Shown here piece by piece: positions 1 to 14,073 of a DNA stretch of 64,000 bases; position 1 is the first letter of the stretch, and every line of letters starts with the position of its first letter. Below the pieces are notes generated by a model. It did no database searches. It saw only the letters and a list, made by a program, of their open reading frames with translations, and had not been told where the DNA came from. Location of the stretch: assembly GCA_029783825.1 (NCBI GenBank), contig JAREIK010000775.1, forward strand, positions 88,794 through 152,793, read 5' to 3'. The DNA is from Sapria himalayana. Taxonomy: Eukaryota; Streptophyta; Magnoliopsida; Malpighiales; Rafflesiaceae. The translations under genes and the position numbers were made by a program.

Positions 1-3000
1 TATATCTATCTATCTATTTTATATATTTATATATATATCTATATATATATATATAGTATATCTATTATTATATCTATCTATCGATCTATCTATTTATTTG
101 TCTATCTATCTATATGTCATCCATCGATATTTCTATCTATATGGTTGTCTCTATCTGTCTAGCTATTTATTCTATCAATTTATATGTCAATCTATAAGTC
201 AATCTATATGGTTGTCATCTCTCGCTCATCTTTCTAGCTATCTATTTTTTTGTATATATCTCAGTCAAAAATTTTTTTATCTATAAATTTATCTATCTTT
301 CTGTTTGTTAGTCTATCTATCTGTCAATCTATCTATATATCTATCAGTCTATCTATTTATCTAACTATTTATCTACCTATCTATATATCTTTGTATCTAT
401 CTATCTATCTATCCATCTATCTATCAATCTATCTATCGATCTATCTATCCATATAATTATCCATCTTCTATCCATCTATCTATCGATCTATGTCTCCAAT
501 ATATTTGTCTAATTATGAATATATTTATCCATCTATCTTTCCATCTCTCAATTCATCTATCTATCTTTCAATCTATCTGTCTATCTATCCATCTATATAT
601 TCATGTATCTATATGTCTATCCATCCGTCTATCTATCCATCTATATATACATCTATCTATACTTATATCTATATGACAATCTATTCATCAATTTTTCCAT
701 TTATCTATCCAATCTATCTATCTATTAATTTATCTTTTGTGTATCTATCCATTAATTTATCTATCTATCTATCCATTTATCTTTCCATTTATCTATCTAT
801 CTATATATCTATTTATCCATCTTTCTATCTGCCTATGTATCTATCTATTTATCCATCTTTCTATCCATCTATCTATTTGTCTATCTATCAGTCTATCTAT
901 TTGTCTATCTATATTAATATTTATTTATCTAACAATCTATCTTTGTGTCTATCTATATATTATATATCTATTTATATACCTATCTAACTATCTATCTATC
1001 TACCTATCTATCTATCTATCTATCGATATGTCTATCTATTCATCTATCTATATGTCTAGCTATCTTTTTAGTAACTGTCTATATATCTATCTATCTATCT
1101 GTCTAACTATCTTTCTTTCTTTCTTTCTCTTTCTTTTGAACTATTTGTCTCACTATGTGTCGATCTATCTATCTATGTATTTGTTTGTATGTCAATCTAT
1201 TTGTCTATCTATCTATCTATTTATTTGTTTGTCTGTCTTTCTATCTACTTATCTATCTATCTATTTGTCTATATATATATATATATTTCTATGTATCTAT
1301 TGATTAAATTATCAATCTAATTATTTGTATATATATATATATATTTATATCTATCTATCATTCAATCTTTTTGTCTATCTTTATATCTGTCTATCTATCT
1401 ATCATTTTCTCAATCAATCTATCTATTAATATTTCAATCTATCTATCTATATAAATCAATCAATCTATTTGTCTATATATCTATCTATCTATATATCTAT
1501 CTTTCTGTCTATCTATGTATCTTTCTTTCTTTCTTTCATTATATCTACATATCTATCTATCTATCTATCTATCTTTTTAACTCTCCATCATTCTATCCGT
1601 CTATATTTTTATTTATCTATCTATCTATATATAAGTCTTTCTATCCATTTATTTATCCATTTAACTATTCACAAATCTTTTCATCTTTATATCCATCTGT
1701 ATTTCTATCAATTTTTCTATCTATCCATCTATCTATTAGTCTATCTATCTATTTATCAATATGTCTATTTATCCGTCAATATATCCATCTCTTTATCCAT
1801 TTTTCTATACATCTATATATCCTTCTATCTTTCCATCGATCTATCCTTCTATCTATCCTTCTATCTATCTATCCATCTATCTATTAGTCTATCTATCCAA
1901 AAATTTATCCATCTATCTTTTTTTCTATATGTCCATCTATCCATCTATCTATCCAACTATCTTTTCATATATCTTTCCATCTTTTTATCCTTCTATATAT
2001 TTATTTATCTTTCCATATATCTATCTGTCTATCTTTATATCTTTTTATCTATGTTTCTATCTATCTATATATTTGTATGTCTATCTATTTATTTACCTAT
2101 CATTCTATATGTCTTTCTATATCTCTCTATCGGTCTGTCTATATGACTATCTATATTTGATTATCTATTAGTCTATCTCCTTATCTTTCTATCTATTTGG
2201 CTATCTATCTGTCGTCTATCTAACTATCTATCAGTGTCTATATCTATTTATATATTAATCATTCTATCTATCTGTTTGTCTATATATCTTTCTATATATC
2301 TATCTATATATCTTTCTATATGTCTATCTGTCTATCTATCTATTTCTTTGTGCATTTGTCTATCTATTGGTATACCTATCTATCAATCTATCTATATATC
2401 TATCTATATATCTATCTATCGATGTATCTATCTATCCATCTATTGGATTGTCTAGTTGTATATCTATCTATCTATCTATCTATTTATTTGTCTATCTATC
2501 TGTCTATTTGTCTACCTATCGGGTTGTCTATCTATATATCAATCTATCGATCAATCTGTATGTCTATCTATCTATCTATATATCTATCTATCTATATATC
2601 ATTATGTCTATCTGTCTATTTATCTATCTATCTGTATGTCTGCCTATCTATTTGTGTATCTATCTATCTATTTGTCTCTCTACGAATTTATCTATCTACC
2701 TATCAATCTATATCTTTTTCTATCTGTTTATCTATTTTTGTCTATCTATCTATTTATCTAGGTGACTATCCATCTATTTATCTGTATGTCTGTCTGTGTA
2801 TATTTTTGTCAATCTACCTATCTAGCTATATATTTATCTGTCAATCTATGAATCTTTCAATCGAGATATCTGCCTATCTTTTGGTCTATCTGTTTGTCTA
2901 TGTGTCTGTCTATGTGTCTGCTATGTGTCTGTCTATGTGTCTGTCTATGTGTCTATCTATCTATTTATCTATTTGTCTATCTATCGAAATCAATCTATCG

Positions 3001-4164
3001 ATCTATATATCTATCTATCTATCTATTTATTTGTCTAACTATATGTGTATCTTTGTGCCTCTTTAAATTTAAATATTTCTATCTAACTATATATCTATCT
3101 ATCTGTCTTTCATTTTATATATCATTTTATCCATCTATTTATCTATATATCTATTTATCTATTTATCTATCTCTCTTACTATCTATCTATCTCTCTATCT
3201 ATCTATCTATCTAAGTAACTATCTATCTATCTGTCTATCTATCCATCTATCTATATGTCTATCTATCTATCTATCTATCTCTCAATCTCTCAAATTATCT
3301 CTCTTTCTATTTCTATATATAACTGTCTATCAATCTATATGTTTATCTATTTGTCTACCTATTTATATATCAATCTATCAATCTATTTGTCTATTTAATT
3401 TTCAATATATCTATCTATCTATCTACCAACTGATCTATCTGTCTATCTATATATATATATATATATATCTATCTATATATCTATCTTTATCTATCTTTCT
3501 AACCATCTATCTATCCATCTATTTTTCTTTTTATTTATCCACTAATTTATCCAACCTTTTATCCATATATATATCGTCTATCTATCCATCTATCGATCAA
3601 TTTCTCTATCCATATATATATATATATATATATATCCATTTATCTATCTGTCTCTCTATTTGTTTGTCTATTTGTCTTTATATCTATCTGTTGATGTGTT
3701 TATCTATCTGTCTATCTTTCTGTATATCTATCCGTGTCTATATCTATCTATCTATCTATCTGTGTCTATATATATCTATCTGTCTATCTATCTATCTATC
3801 TGTTTGTCTATCTGTCTATCTATGTCTATCTATATGAATATCTGACTATCTTTCTGTCTGTCTATGAGTCTATCTATCTATCTATTTATTTGTCTATCTA
3901 TCTATCTATATATATATGTCTTTCAATCTGTTTGTCTATCTTTTTGTCTATCTGTTTATCTATTTATCTAACTATATGTTTGTTAATCTATCTATATATC
4001 TATTGTATATATAACTTTCTATCCATCTATCTATATGTTGGTCTATCTGTCTATTTTTTTGTCTGTCTATTTATCTATCTATATCTTTTTTATCTATCTT
4101 TCTTTCTATCTGTCTATCTATCTATCTATATGTCTAGCTATCTGTCTGTATATATGTCTAGCTT

Positions 4165-4196
<32 letters not shown>

Positions 4197-4296
4197 CTTA
4201 CTTACCTATCTGTCTATCTATATATTTTCTTACCTACCTATTTTTCTATCTATCAATCTTTGTTTATCTCAATCTATCTATTTGTATATCTAACTA
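1..4296 (+). repeat. Degenerate TCTA/GATA satellite, array A
   Basis: The stretch is built almost entirely of TCTA units with frequent one-base variants (TTTA, TGTC, TCAA, TCCA, TATA). The pyrimidine-rich strand is the + strand throughout. TCCA variants (atccatctat) are concentrated in roughly 400-2000, and TGTC (GACA on the other strand) becomes common after 2300. A small sub-array of alternating TGTC/TATG units sits near 2895-2955. All long open frames here read as SIYL/SIYP repeats, the direct translation of the tetramer, and no gene is supported. Confidence 0.97.
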
Positions 4297-4459
4297 CTAT
4301 GAGATGAACGAAAAAATTCTAGTCCCATGCAAATGCAGGTTTGGTCTTGACACTCTTATTTTGTGCAGATCTGTGTTGTCACAATTCAAATCTACGACTG
4401 CTTTTTATGGATCATCGGTGGATTTCAACAATTGAAATGTTAATAGCCATTACATTTCC

Positions 4460-4827
4460 TAAATGAACCTACCGGTATGGACAAATTAAATACCATGCAA
4501 CCTATTGTCATTTCACATTTCATTTCCCTTTTTTAGGACTTTTTAACTTTTTTATAATTAACCATGGACAGATGCATGAAGGTGGGCAACACAGAAGAAT
4601 ATTTTGATGGGAAGTTCACTAGAAATCTTGGAGTATTCATGATTCAGTAATTTCAAATTAAGCTCATGATTATCTCGTTGTGTGAAATTTCTACCAAATG
4701 GCAATTTGTGTTGCATGCTCTAGTCTATCTATTAATCAGTGGCATAGTGTTGTGATCTTTATTGTTTTGTAAATTTACTATGTTATGCTCCGAGGACAAA
4801 GAACTAGAAGATGCTAACCATGCTTGA
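4460..4827 (+). pseudogene. SmF: snRNP Sm protein F (SmF) gene fragment, copy 1
   Basis: SmF is one of the seven Sm-ring proteins that bind spliceosomal snRNAs. Three exon pieces are visible. The end of an exon (ATGAACCTAC, coding MNL) abuts a donor-like GT at 4475. A middle exon at about 4582-4647 reads GNTEEYFDGKFTRNLG, close to the plant SmF stretch NTEEYIDGQFTGNLG. The last exon, ending with TGA at 4825-4827, reads EDKELEDANHA, close to the SmF tail PEDEEIEDADHD. The N-terminal exons are missing. Introns between these exons align base by base with those of copy 2 (35922-36510, opposite strand). Loss of the 5' half and the satellite surroundings make this a pseudogene. The assignment rests on recalled family sequence, not a search. 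Confidence 0.8.
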
Positions 4828-4934
4828 GAGACCTATATGTGTGTTTTTAAGCCTTAGATTATTTTCTTTTGTTGTCTTTGATGGTATGTGTATTTTCATG
4901 AAAGTACATGTGTATGTGTCATCTGAGGCTATGT

Positions 4935-5105
4935 GATTATATATACGTACATATAATGCTACAGTATATACGTATGTATAAACTACAAAATATAAGTATG
5001 TATATATTGAGTATATACATACATATATACTATAGTATATTCATATGTATATTCATATGTATATACCAAGTATATATGTACGTATATTACAAGTATATAC
5101 ATAAG
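4935..5105. repeat. Palindromic TATATACGTA-type repeat block
   Basis: Tandem near-palindromic units of the form TATATACGTACATATA alternating with ACTATAGTATA and TTGAGTATA. The same family recurs at about 5735-5905, 37075-37235, 41035-41255 and 42345-42540, always inside the non-satellite islands and never in the TCTA arrays. Confidence 0.75.
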
Positions 5106-5158
5106 TGGGTGCTAATATTTTTGTAGACATGTATGTATTGTAATACATACACACCCAT

Positions 5159-5190
5159 TTACACACAAACACGCACACACACACACACGT
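5159..5190. repeat. CA microsatellite
   Basis: Short run of ACACAC with a few substitutions, directly after the palindromic block. Confidence 0.8.
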
Positions 5191-5734
5191 TTGATATATA
5201 TAATTGCTTGGGCTGGTCTAGTCATCATTGTGCATTGCTTACCAATGTAGGTCATAAAAGTAATGGGTATTAGATCTACCCCAAAGTCGTGGCAAGAAAA
5301 TATTTCTAGTCCAGGCTAGCTAGGCAGATAGAGGTTGGTCTTAAATCTCTTAGTAATTGTGTAGATATGTAATTTTAACATGGTACAATGCGTATCTATG
5401 AGAAAATAAGTTTTCTTGCTGTAGGTTATGCAGTCATTGGTTCTAATTGTACAAGGTCTTAGAAGGATGAATGATGATGATGCTCGTGTAGTGCCATGTA
5501 ATTTTATTAGATTACACAAAACTATATTCAATCAGAATGAAAAATGTAACATTACCTGATTTTTATAGGTAGAGAGTGCGAAGAGGAATATCAGGTCCTA
5601 TTTTGTGAGAAGTAGCTTGCCTACTCATCAAAAACTCTCTCAATCTGAAAAGGAGTGGTTGGCAGGAAAGTTCATTAGTCGAGCATCATCACCCACCCCA
5701 CTTTAATTATTAGTAGCTATAGTAGCAACAGTAG

Positions 5735-5905
5735 CAATATATACGTGTGTATATACTTGGTATATACGTAAGTATATAATATAGTATATAAGTACATATA
5801 TACCGAGTATATACATATCTATATACTATAGTATATAAGTACGTATATACTCAGTATATATGTACGTATATACTCAGTATATACGTAGGTATATACTATA
5901 GTAAA
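5735..5905. repeat. Palindromic TATATACGTA-type repeat block
   Basis: Repeated units such as CGTATATACTCAGTATATA, where each CGTATATACT meets its own reverse complement. It forms the right edge of island 1, next to the satellite. Confidence 0.8.
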
Positions 5906-5925
5906 CATGTAGTATTATATATATC

Positions 5926-8289
5926 TGTCTATCTATTTATCTATCTTTTTGTCAATTTTACTATATATCTATCTGTCTGTCTGTCTGTATATCTATCTGT
6001 ATATCTGCCTATCCATCTATATATCTATCAATATATCTTTCTGTGCATCTATCCATCAATCTATATATTTATCTATCTATGAGTCTATCTATATGTCTAT
6101 CTATCTATCTATCTATATATCTATTTATCTATTTATATATCTTTTTGTCTATCTATTTGTCTATATATTTTTTTATCTATATGTTTATCTATCTATCTAT
6201 CTATATATCTATCTATCTAATAATCTTTAAATCTATCTAACTATTTGTCTATCGATTTGTCGATCAATCTATCTATCAATCTATCTATCAATCTCTCTAT
6301 CAATATATCTATCAATATATCTATCATTCAATCTAAAACTCTATCTATTTATCTGTATATCTATCTATATCTTTATCTATCTATCTATCAGTCTATTTAT
6401 GTCTCTATCTATCTATATTTCTATATATTTATCTATCGATCGATCTATCTATCATTCTATTTGTCTGTCTGTCTATCTATCTATCTCTCTATTTATCTAT
6501 CTCTTTATCTATTTTTCTATCTATCTGTATATCTATATACCTATCGATCTTTTTGTCTACATATCTATTTATCTATATATCTATCTATTTATATGTCCAT
6601 ATCTCCATCTATCTATCTATTTAAATATTAATCTATCTTTATATCTATCTATTTTTCTATCTATATGTCTCTCTACATATCTATTTATCTATCTTTCAAT
6701 GAATCAATCAATCTATCTATCTATATATCTATCTGTCTATATATGTATCTATGTATCTATCTATCTGTCTACCTGTCTATCTATCTATATATCTATTTAT
6801 TTATTTAGTTGTATATCCATCTATCTATCTTTCTAACAATTTGTCTATCTATATGTCTATCAATTTTTCTATCAATCTTTCTATTAATATGTCTATCAAA
6901 CTATCTATCAATCTACCTATCATTCTGTATATAAATCTATCTATCTATCAATCTAACAATCTATCTATCTATTTATCTATATATTTGTCTGTCTATCTGT
7001 CTACCTATCTATCTACTATCTATCTACCTATCTATATGTCTTTCTATCTATCTATTATATGTATAACTATCTAGTTATCAATCTATCTAGCTATCTGTGT
7101 ATTTATTTGTCTATCTTTCTATCTATTTACCTATCTATTTAGCTATCTATTAGTCGATTTATTTGTATATCTTTCTTTCTATCCTTCTTTATAACTATAT
7201 GTCAATCAATCAATCAATTAATCGGTCAATCAATGTCTACCTATATGTTTATCTATCTATCTATATGTCTAACTATCTATCTAACTACCTGTATATCTAA
7301 CTATCTATTTAAATTTTTGTCTTTCTATTTTTCTATCTATATGTCTATCTATCCATCTATGTATCTAATTCTCAACCTGTCTATCTATTTGTCTATCTAT
7401 CTATTTATCTACTTGTCTATCACCATGTCTATTTATCTATCTATCTATTTGTTGAACTATTTGTCTATTGATTTATCTATCAATATGACTACCCAATTGT
7501 CTATCTATCTATCTAACTATCTATAAATTTTTCTATCTATCTATCTATCTATCTATCTGTAAGCCTGTCTATCTATCTATCTGTCTATCTATCTAACTAT
7601 CTATGTGTGTATTAATATGTCAATCTATCTTTATGTCAATCTATCTTTCTATCAATTTATCTGTCTATCTTTCTATTTATCTATCTATCTATATGTCTAT
7701 ATATCTAATAATCTATAGATCTATTTGTTTATCTATCTATCTATATATATATATGTCTAACTATTTAATTATCTATCAATCAATCAATCAATCAGGCTAT
7801 ATGTTTAACATTCTATCTATCAATCTGTCGATCAATCTGCCATTCTATCTTTCTATTTATGTGTCTATCATTCTATGTATATATAACTATATCTATCTGT
7901 CTATCAATCTATCTATCTATCTATCATTCATTCTATCTATCTATCTCTATATCTGTCTATCTATCTATCTATATATGTGTCTGTCTATCTATTCATTTGT
8001 TTTATATCTATTAGTTTATCTATAAATCTATCTATTAATCTATATATAAATCAATATATGAATCTGTCTTAAAATCTATCTATCAAACTATCTATATATT
8101 TGCCTATATACTATCTATCTATCTATTTGTTTGTCTGTATATTTGTATGTATGCCTTTCTTTCTATTTGCTTGTCTATATGTTTGACTATCTATTTGTCT
8201 ATCTATCTACCTTTCTATCTGCCTATCTATCTATCTATCTATCTTTCTATCTATCTATCTATTTATTTATCTATTTATCGTTCTAATTA

Positions 8290-8324
<35 letters not shown>

Positions 8325-9988
8325 CTATCAATATGACTTCCAATCTATCAATCAATCAATCTATCTATATATCTATAAGTCTATCTAAATATCTATCTAT
8401 CATCTATCTATCTATCTATCTATCAAACTTTCTATAATTCTATCTATAAAATAATCAATTTTACTATATATCTTTATATCTTTTTATCTGCCTATCTATC
8501 TATTTGTTTATCTATCTATATATTTATTTATTTATATATATAATAATTTTAAATAAATGTATCTATTAGTCTATCTATCAATCAATCTATTTGTATATCT
8601 ATCTATCTATCTGTCTCGTCTATCTATCGATCTATCTATATATCTGTATAATAATCTTTCGATCTATTTGTCTATCTATTTTTCTATCAATATGACTCTC
8701 AATTTGTCTATCTAAATGCCTATCTTTTGTGTTTTATATATGTCTATCTATTTGTCTATCAATCTGTCTATCAACTAATCTATACATTTGTCTATTAATA
8801 TTTCTATCATTCTGTATATAAATCAATCATTCTATCTATCTATCTATATATCTCTATGTCTATCTTTTTATCTATCAATCTATCTATTCATCTATCTATC
8901 AATTTATTTATCTATCTATCTATCTATCAATATCTATATCTATAAGACTATCTATTTATATATCTATCTATCTATATATCTATCTATCTATCTATATATA
9001 TATCTATTTATCTATTTATCTATCTATTTATCTATCTATTTATATGTCTATCTATCTATCTATGTATATATATCAATCTTTCTATTAATCTTCAATCAAA
9101 TTGTGTATATATTTTCCAAACTGATATCTATCTATCTATTTGTTTACCTATCTATTTGTCTATCTATCTATCTATCTATCATCTTTACTTCTTTTTTTCT
9201 ATCACTCTGATTATTTTTATATTTATCTTTCTATTTATCTATCTATCTATTTGTCTATCTATTCGTCTATCGACGTGTCTATCTATTAGTCTATCTATTT
9301 ATCTCTTGTCTTATAATCTTTCGATATATTTGACTATCTAGTTGTTTATCAATCTGTCTATCTATCTATTTATCACTCTATATATTTATCTATCTATATG
9401 TGTATCTAAATGTTTTTTAATCTGTCTAAATTTCTTTCTATAATTCTTACTATCAATCTGTCTATGAATTTGTCTATCAATCAATCAATCATTCATTCAT
9501 TCTATACATATATATCTATGTTTCTTGCTATATGTCTAACTATCTATTTATCTATCAATCTATCAGACTATCTATCTGACTATCTATCTGTTTGTATGTC
9601 TGTCTGTCTTTCAATCTGTCTATTAATATATCTATCTATCGATTTCTTTATCTTTTAATCTTTCTATCAATCAATCATTTTATCTATATGTTTGTCTATC
9701 TGTCTATCTGTCTATATATCTATCTTTATATCAATAAATCTATTTATCCTTCTATCATTGTTTCTATCTATTTATCTTTCTTTCTTTCAATCAATCTGTC
9801 TGTCTATCTTTCTGTCTAACTATCTATCTATCTACTATCTTACTATATATCTATCTGTGTCCTTAACTAGCTATATATCATTCTATTTATCTATCTATCT
9901 ATTTATCTATCATCTGTCTATCTATATGTTTATCTTTTTATATATCTATATATCTATCTTTCTGTCTATCTATGTGTCTATTTATCTT

Positions 9989-10019
<31 letters not shown>

Positions 10020-11215
10020 GTCTTTATGTCTATTTATCAATTTCTCTATATGTATATCTATCTATCTATCTATCTATCTTTATGTCAATTTATCAATTTT
10101 TCTATATGTCTATCTATCTGTCTATCTAACTATATATCTATCTATCTATATATCTCTAAGTCTCTCTATCTATCTATCTATATATGAATCTATATGCCTA
10201 TCTATTTATCTATTTGTCTATTTATGTATCTATCAATCTATCATTTTGTCTATCAATCTATCTATGTGTCAATCTATTTATTAATCTAACTATTTATCTA
10301 TCTATCCATCTATCTTTCTATCTTTTTATCTATCTATCTAACTTTCTATCTATCTATCTATCTATCTGTCTGTCTGTCTATATATCTGTCAATTAATTTG
10401 TCTATTAATCTATGTATCTATCTATATTTATTTATGTCTATCTATCTTTCTATCTATTTGTTTATCTATCTATCTATCTTTCTTTCTTTCTATATGTTTT
10501 TCTATCTGTCTAACTATCTATTTATCTATCTTTATATCTATATATCTATCTGTCTGTCTATAAATCTGTCTATTAATCTATCTATCAATCTATCTATCAT
10601 TCAATTATTTTATCTCTCTAAATTTATGTCTATCTATCTTTCAATCTATTTAATAATCTTTCTATATATCTATCTATTTATCAGTTTATCTTTTTTTATC
10701 AATCTATCTGTCTATCTATTTGTCTGTCTATAAGTCTTTCTATCTATCTATGTATTAAGTTATCTATCTATATGTCTATCTATCTATATGTATATCTATC
10801 TATCTATCTCTCTATATCTCTATTTATCTATCTATATATCTATCTATCTTACTATTTATCTACCTGTCTATCTATCTGTATATATATATATTTGTCTATA
10901 TATCTATATATATATATATATATATATATCTATCTATTTGTCCATCTATCTATCTATCTGTTTATCTCTCTCTATCTCTCTCTATCTATCTGTCTATATA
11001 TCCATCTATCTGTCTATCTATCTATTTATCTATATTTCTATCAATCTATCTATCAATCTGTCTATCTATATATCTATCTATATATCTATCTATCTTTCTA
11101 TCTATCTGTATATCCATCTGTCTATCATTCTATCTATCAATCTATGTATTTATCTGTTTATCTATCTATCTGTCTGTTTGTCTTTCTTTATATCTATCTA
11201 CCTATCAATATAAAT
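5926..11215 (+). repeat. Degenerate TCTA/GATA satellite, array B
   Basis: Same tetramer satellite and same polarity as array A. TCAA variants (runs of tcaatcaatc) are frequent, with a period-12 higher-order pattern (ctatctatcaat) around 6260-6335. Pure TA runs occur at about 8293-8321 and 10906-10929. No gene is supported. The open frames are SIYL/SINL repeats. Confidence 0.97.
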
Positions 11216-11341
11216 ATCTATCAAAAGTCCTCTGGATATTTCTACTGGTTATTCGAAACTGCATTACAATTTACACAACATTCAATACAATTAAATTTGA
11301 AAGCTACTAAAAACCAGTGCAATTTTACAAGATTTTACAAT

Positions 11342-11685
11342 CTGGTTATGATGCATCCCTTGGGCGAGATGATGATTCAGTTGATTTGCTTGGTTCAACT
11401 GGTTCTGACCCAATCCATGCAGAAAATAAGACAGCTACCTAGACTATTGTAGTTGAAGTTGACCTAGTGGCTAAAAATTGCATTATAGGTTGCCCAGCCC
11501 ATTTGTCCAAAAACAAACCCAAGGATAGTAGTATAATATATCTAACCATTTCAATTATTAAATTTGGTCATACCTACCCTAATCATATTTACTTGATCAC
11601 AAATGATCACCAATTTAATTTTTCCATGGTATATGAGAATGGTGAGCATATTGCAAATAAGAAGGAATTGGTTTATGTAGATTAA
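11342..11685 (+). pseudogene. Unrecognised open segment interrupted by one stop
   Basis: One reading frame is open from about 11342 to 11685 except for a single TAG near 11440. It begins SGYDASLGRDDDSVDLLG and continues after the TAG to the TAA that ends near 11685. The first half has an acidic, Gly/Ser-rich composition typical of a real but unstructured protein segment, unlike the satellite-derived frames. I do not recognise the family. It could be a decayed exon or chance. Confidence 0.3.
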
Positions 11686-12835
11686 AAGTTGTTTTCAATC
11701 CCCTTTTTCACATAAACAGATCAATTTCACATGGTAATTAAAAGTAAATGATGGCACTAATCTGATTTCCCACATTGGTTTATCTTAATTTCATACAAAA
11801 CTGATGGTCATCTCCGTGAAACTTGCAAGTATTCATGTGCCCTATGACAAACCAAATGATGAAGAGATAGAACAAGATTGCTGCAAAAGAAAACAAGGGA
11901 TGATGGGCCATAACTGTACACACCCAAAACAAAGTTCTCCAATTAATCATTGTAATTTTTTAAAAGCAAGAAAATTCACACAAGAAAAAGTGGAACTTTC
12001 ATCAAGGTTCAATATCGATGAAAATTAATCTAGCATGCATATTCCAATCCTTTGGAATGTGGCTCAACAACACAATGTGCACCAGCAGCCATGGCAGGGG
12101 CTACATGGTGCTTGCTCACCACATACTCAAAATTCAGGGCAAACAAAAATAGGTTTAGATACACAAAATGTAGAACAACATGTGAATCAATTTATAATAG
12201 CTACAGCTCATACTTCATTAACATGATCAAAAAAACAACAATAATCTAAATGTAAAGTGGGCTCGCCAAAGCTCATATTCATGAGATCACATTTACGCTA
12301 CATAAAAGTAAGTGTTTTCACAATGTGAATGTCATTTTCTAGAGTAAATATGAATGACTAATAAAATTTACTCGAACTCCATTGTAGCTATCAGGGCCCA
12401 TTTCAAGTTATCCTTGTTTCCATTGACCCCAAGCATGAGTCTCCAATCTTGCAATGATACTATTTGTGCCCCTGGTGAAACTATATTGAGCAATAGCTTT
12501 GAAGAGAGAGATGAAAATATAAAACCACTATGAAGGAATAAACCAACAGTAGCAGACAAGTGTGGTACCTATGGATGGAAAGTAGCAGCAATAGTAGCAA
12601 TATGTGTACAATGAGCAGAGGAATCAGTTACAATGCATAGAGTATTTTTCTCATCATAAATATTAAGAGAAAATGTACAAACATCTAGCTTGCTAAATAT
12701 TTGAAAATTTTTTTCGTCCCTAAAAGTGTAATTCACATCGCATCACAACACAACCCATGATATCCATCTGTAAGAAAACTAGGCACTAATAATCAAGAAA
12801 AGTATACACTAATAATTGCATCACAACACAACCCA

Positions 12836-12987
12836 TCTGGCATGCAATAATAGGGTGACACACCAAGTGGCAGTCTAGCATGAAATAATAGGATGACACA
12901 TCATGTGGTAGTCTGGCATGCAATAATAGAGTAACACATCATATGGTAGTCTAGCAGGCAATAATAGGGTGACACATCATGTGGCAG
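12836..12987. repeat. 38-bp minisatellite, four copies
   Basis: Four consecutive 38-bp units of the form TCTGGCATGCAATAATAGGG followed by TGACACATCATGTGGCAG, with a few substitutions each. Decayed versions of the GTGGCAGT/GGCATGC motif continue to about 13230. The units have no resemblance to the TCTA satellite. Confidence 0.9.
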
Positions 12988-13490
12988 TATGGCATGCACT
13001 ACGTGGAAGTCTACTATGCGATTGTGGTAGTCTGGAATGCACCACGTGCATGTGTGCAACAGTATCAATGTGTATGTAGTGTGACACAAATAAGGTGGCA
13101 GTGTGGCATGTGCCATGTGGCAGTGTGCATAATGGATGCATGTGTGGAGAGCTAGTGGGTAGTTATATGAAATAGTGTGGCATGCTTTGTGAAGTAGTGT
13201 GGGCAGTGAATGCATGTAGTGTGTTATGATAGTGTGCAAAATAAATATAGTGCAGAAAAATTTTAAAAAAAATAATAAAAAATGATTTAGTCTGTGGGTT
13301 ATATTTTGGTTGATAAATTTTTTGGCTGCATCAATTTGTGTTGGCTAGCACTAAAGGAAGTAATCTAGCTTTCTTCTAGTCACATCTGGCTCTCCTCTTC
13401 TTAGTGCAGGCTCAAACTACATCAATTTTAATGCTCAAAAGTATCAACACAAATACAAAATCTCTCATTTCGCAGCAGAAACATTTCAAA

Positions 13491-13558
13491 TAACAAAAAC
13501 AAAATCAAAATCAAAATCAAAATCAAAATCAAAATCAAAAATAATATCAAAATCAAAA
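13491..13558. repeat. CAAAAT hexamer microsatellite
   Basis: About ten tandem CAAAAT/CAAAAA hexamers. On the - strand they translate to an FLILILIL run, a repeat artefact. Confidence 0.9.
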
Positions 13559-13768
13559 ACCAAAACCTATATGAACATGTGACACTTGAAGTTGTCATCT
13601 TCGAAAATTGATGCCATGTTTGCACATCAGATGTCCTAAAAAGAATCATGGTTAGGTTAGTCAACCAAACAAAGAACAAAACTAGAATTAAGAACAATGA
13701 TGCCACCAAAAAAATCTCCTTCCTGTTAGCTACACATAGGCAAAAATCATGTGCCCACAAGTTACTCA

Positions 13769-14073
13769 CTATTCATTCTTCAAGAAGTGGAAAGATAAAA
13801 GCTTTTAGACTGCAAATGTAGTGAAAGAATTGTGTTGGAGTAGCTCTTTCAACTTATCATCACATATTATTCTCCACCTATCTGATGGATCATTTAATAA
13901 ATAATTGAAATTAAAGAATAGCACCATAGATTCTCATCGGGGGGAGGTGAAGATGATGAATGTTGGCATAGCTTGTAGATTATTTTCTTTTATATAGTCT
14001 CACATCTTCTTTACAACATCAGAACGAGATAATATATCTTCACCTATACCACTAAATTTTATGAGAGTGTCTG
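13769..14073 (-). pseudogene. SWIB/MDM2-domain protein pseudogene
   Basis: SWIB domains occur in SWI/SNF-associated and plastid-nucleoid plant proteins. On the - strand from about 14070 the frame reads LIKFSGIGEDILSRSDVVKK, then a TGA at 14000-14002 where the family has Trp, then DYIKENNLQ, matching the family pattern (LSRSDVVKxMWDYIKENNLQ). After about 100 bases that behave like an intron whose splice sites are no longer clean, it resumes DPSDRWRIICDDKLKELL and FTTFAV. A TAA follows at 13805-13807 where Ser is expected, then KLLSFHFLKNE and a natural stop at 13769-13771. Two nonsense changes make it non-functional. The family call is strong because motif order, spacing and C-terminus all fit. 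The exact paralogue is not known. Confidence 0.85.

Larger units (their letters stand above)
4297..5925. other. Non-satellite island 1
   Basis: Unique-looking sequence bounded on both sides by TCTA satellite. It contains a decayed SmF gene piece (4460-4827), a CA run near 5159-5190, and two blocks of palindromic TATATACGTA-type repeats (about 4935-5105 and 5735-5905). I could not recognise 4297-4455 or 5190-5735. A 71-codon open frame at 5316-5531 on the - strand has no motif I recognise. I found no CACTA-like inverted termini at the borders, so this may be a remnant of an element that has lost its ends. Confidence 0.8.

Noticed and set aside
12836..12987. 38-bp regular repeats considered as a CRISPR array
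   Set aside because: The units are directly adjacent with no spacers, in a plant nuclear context.
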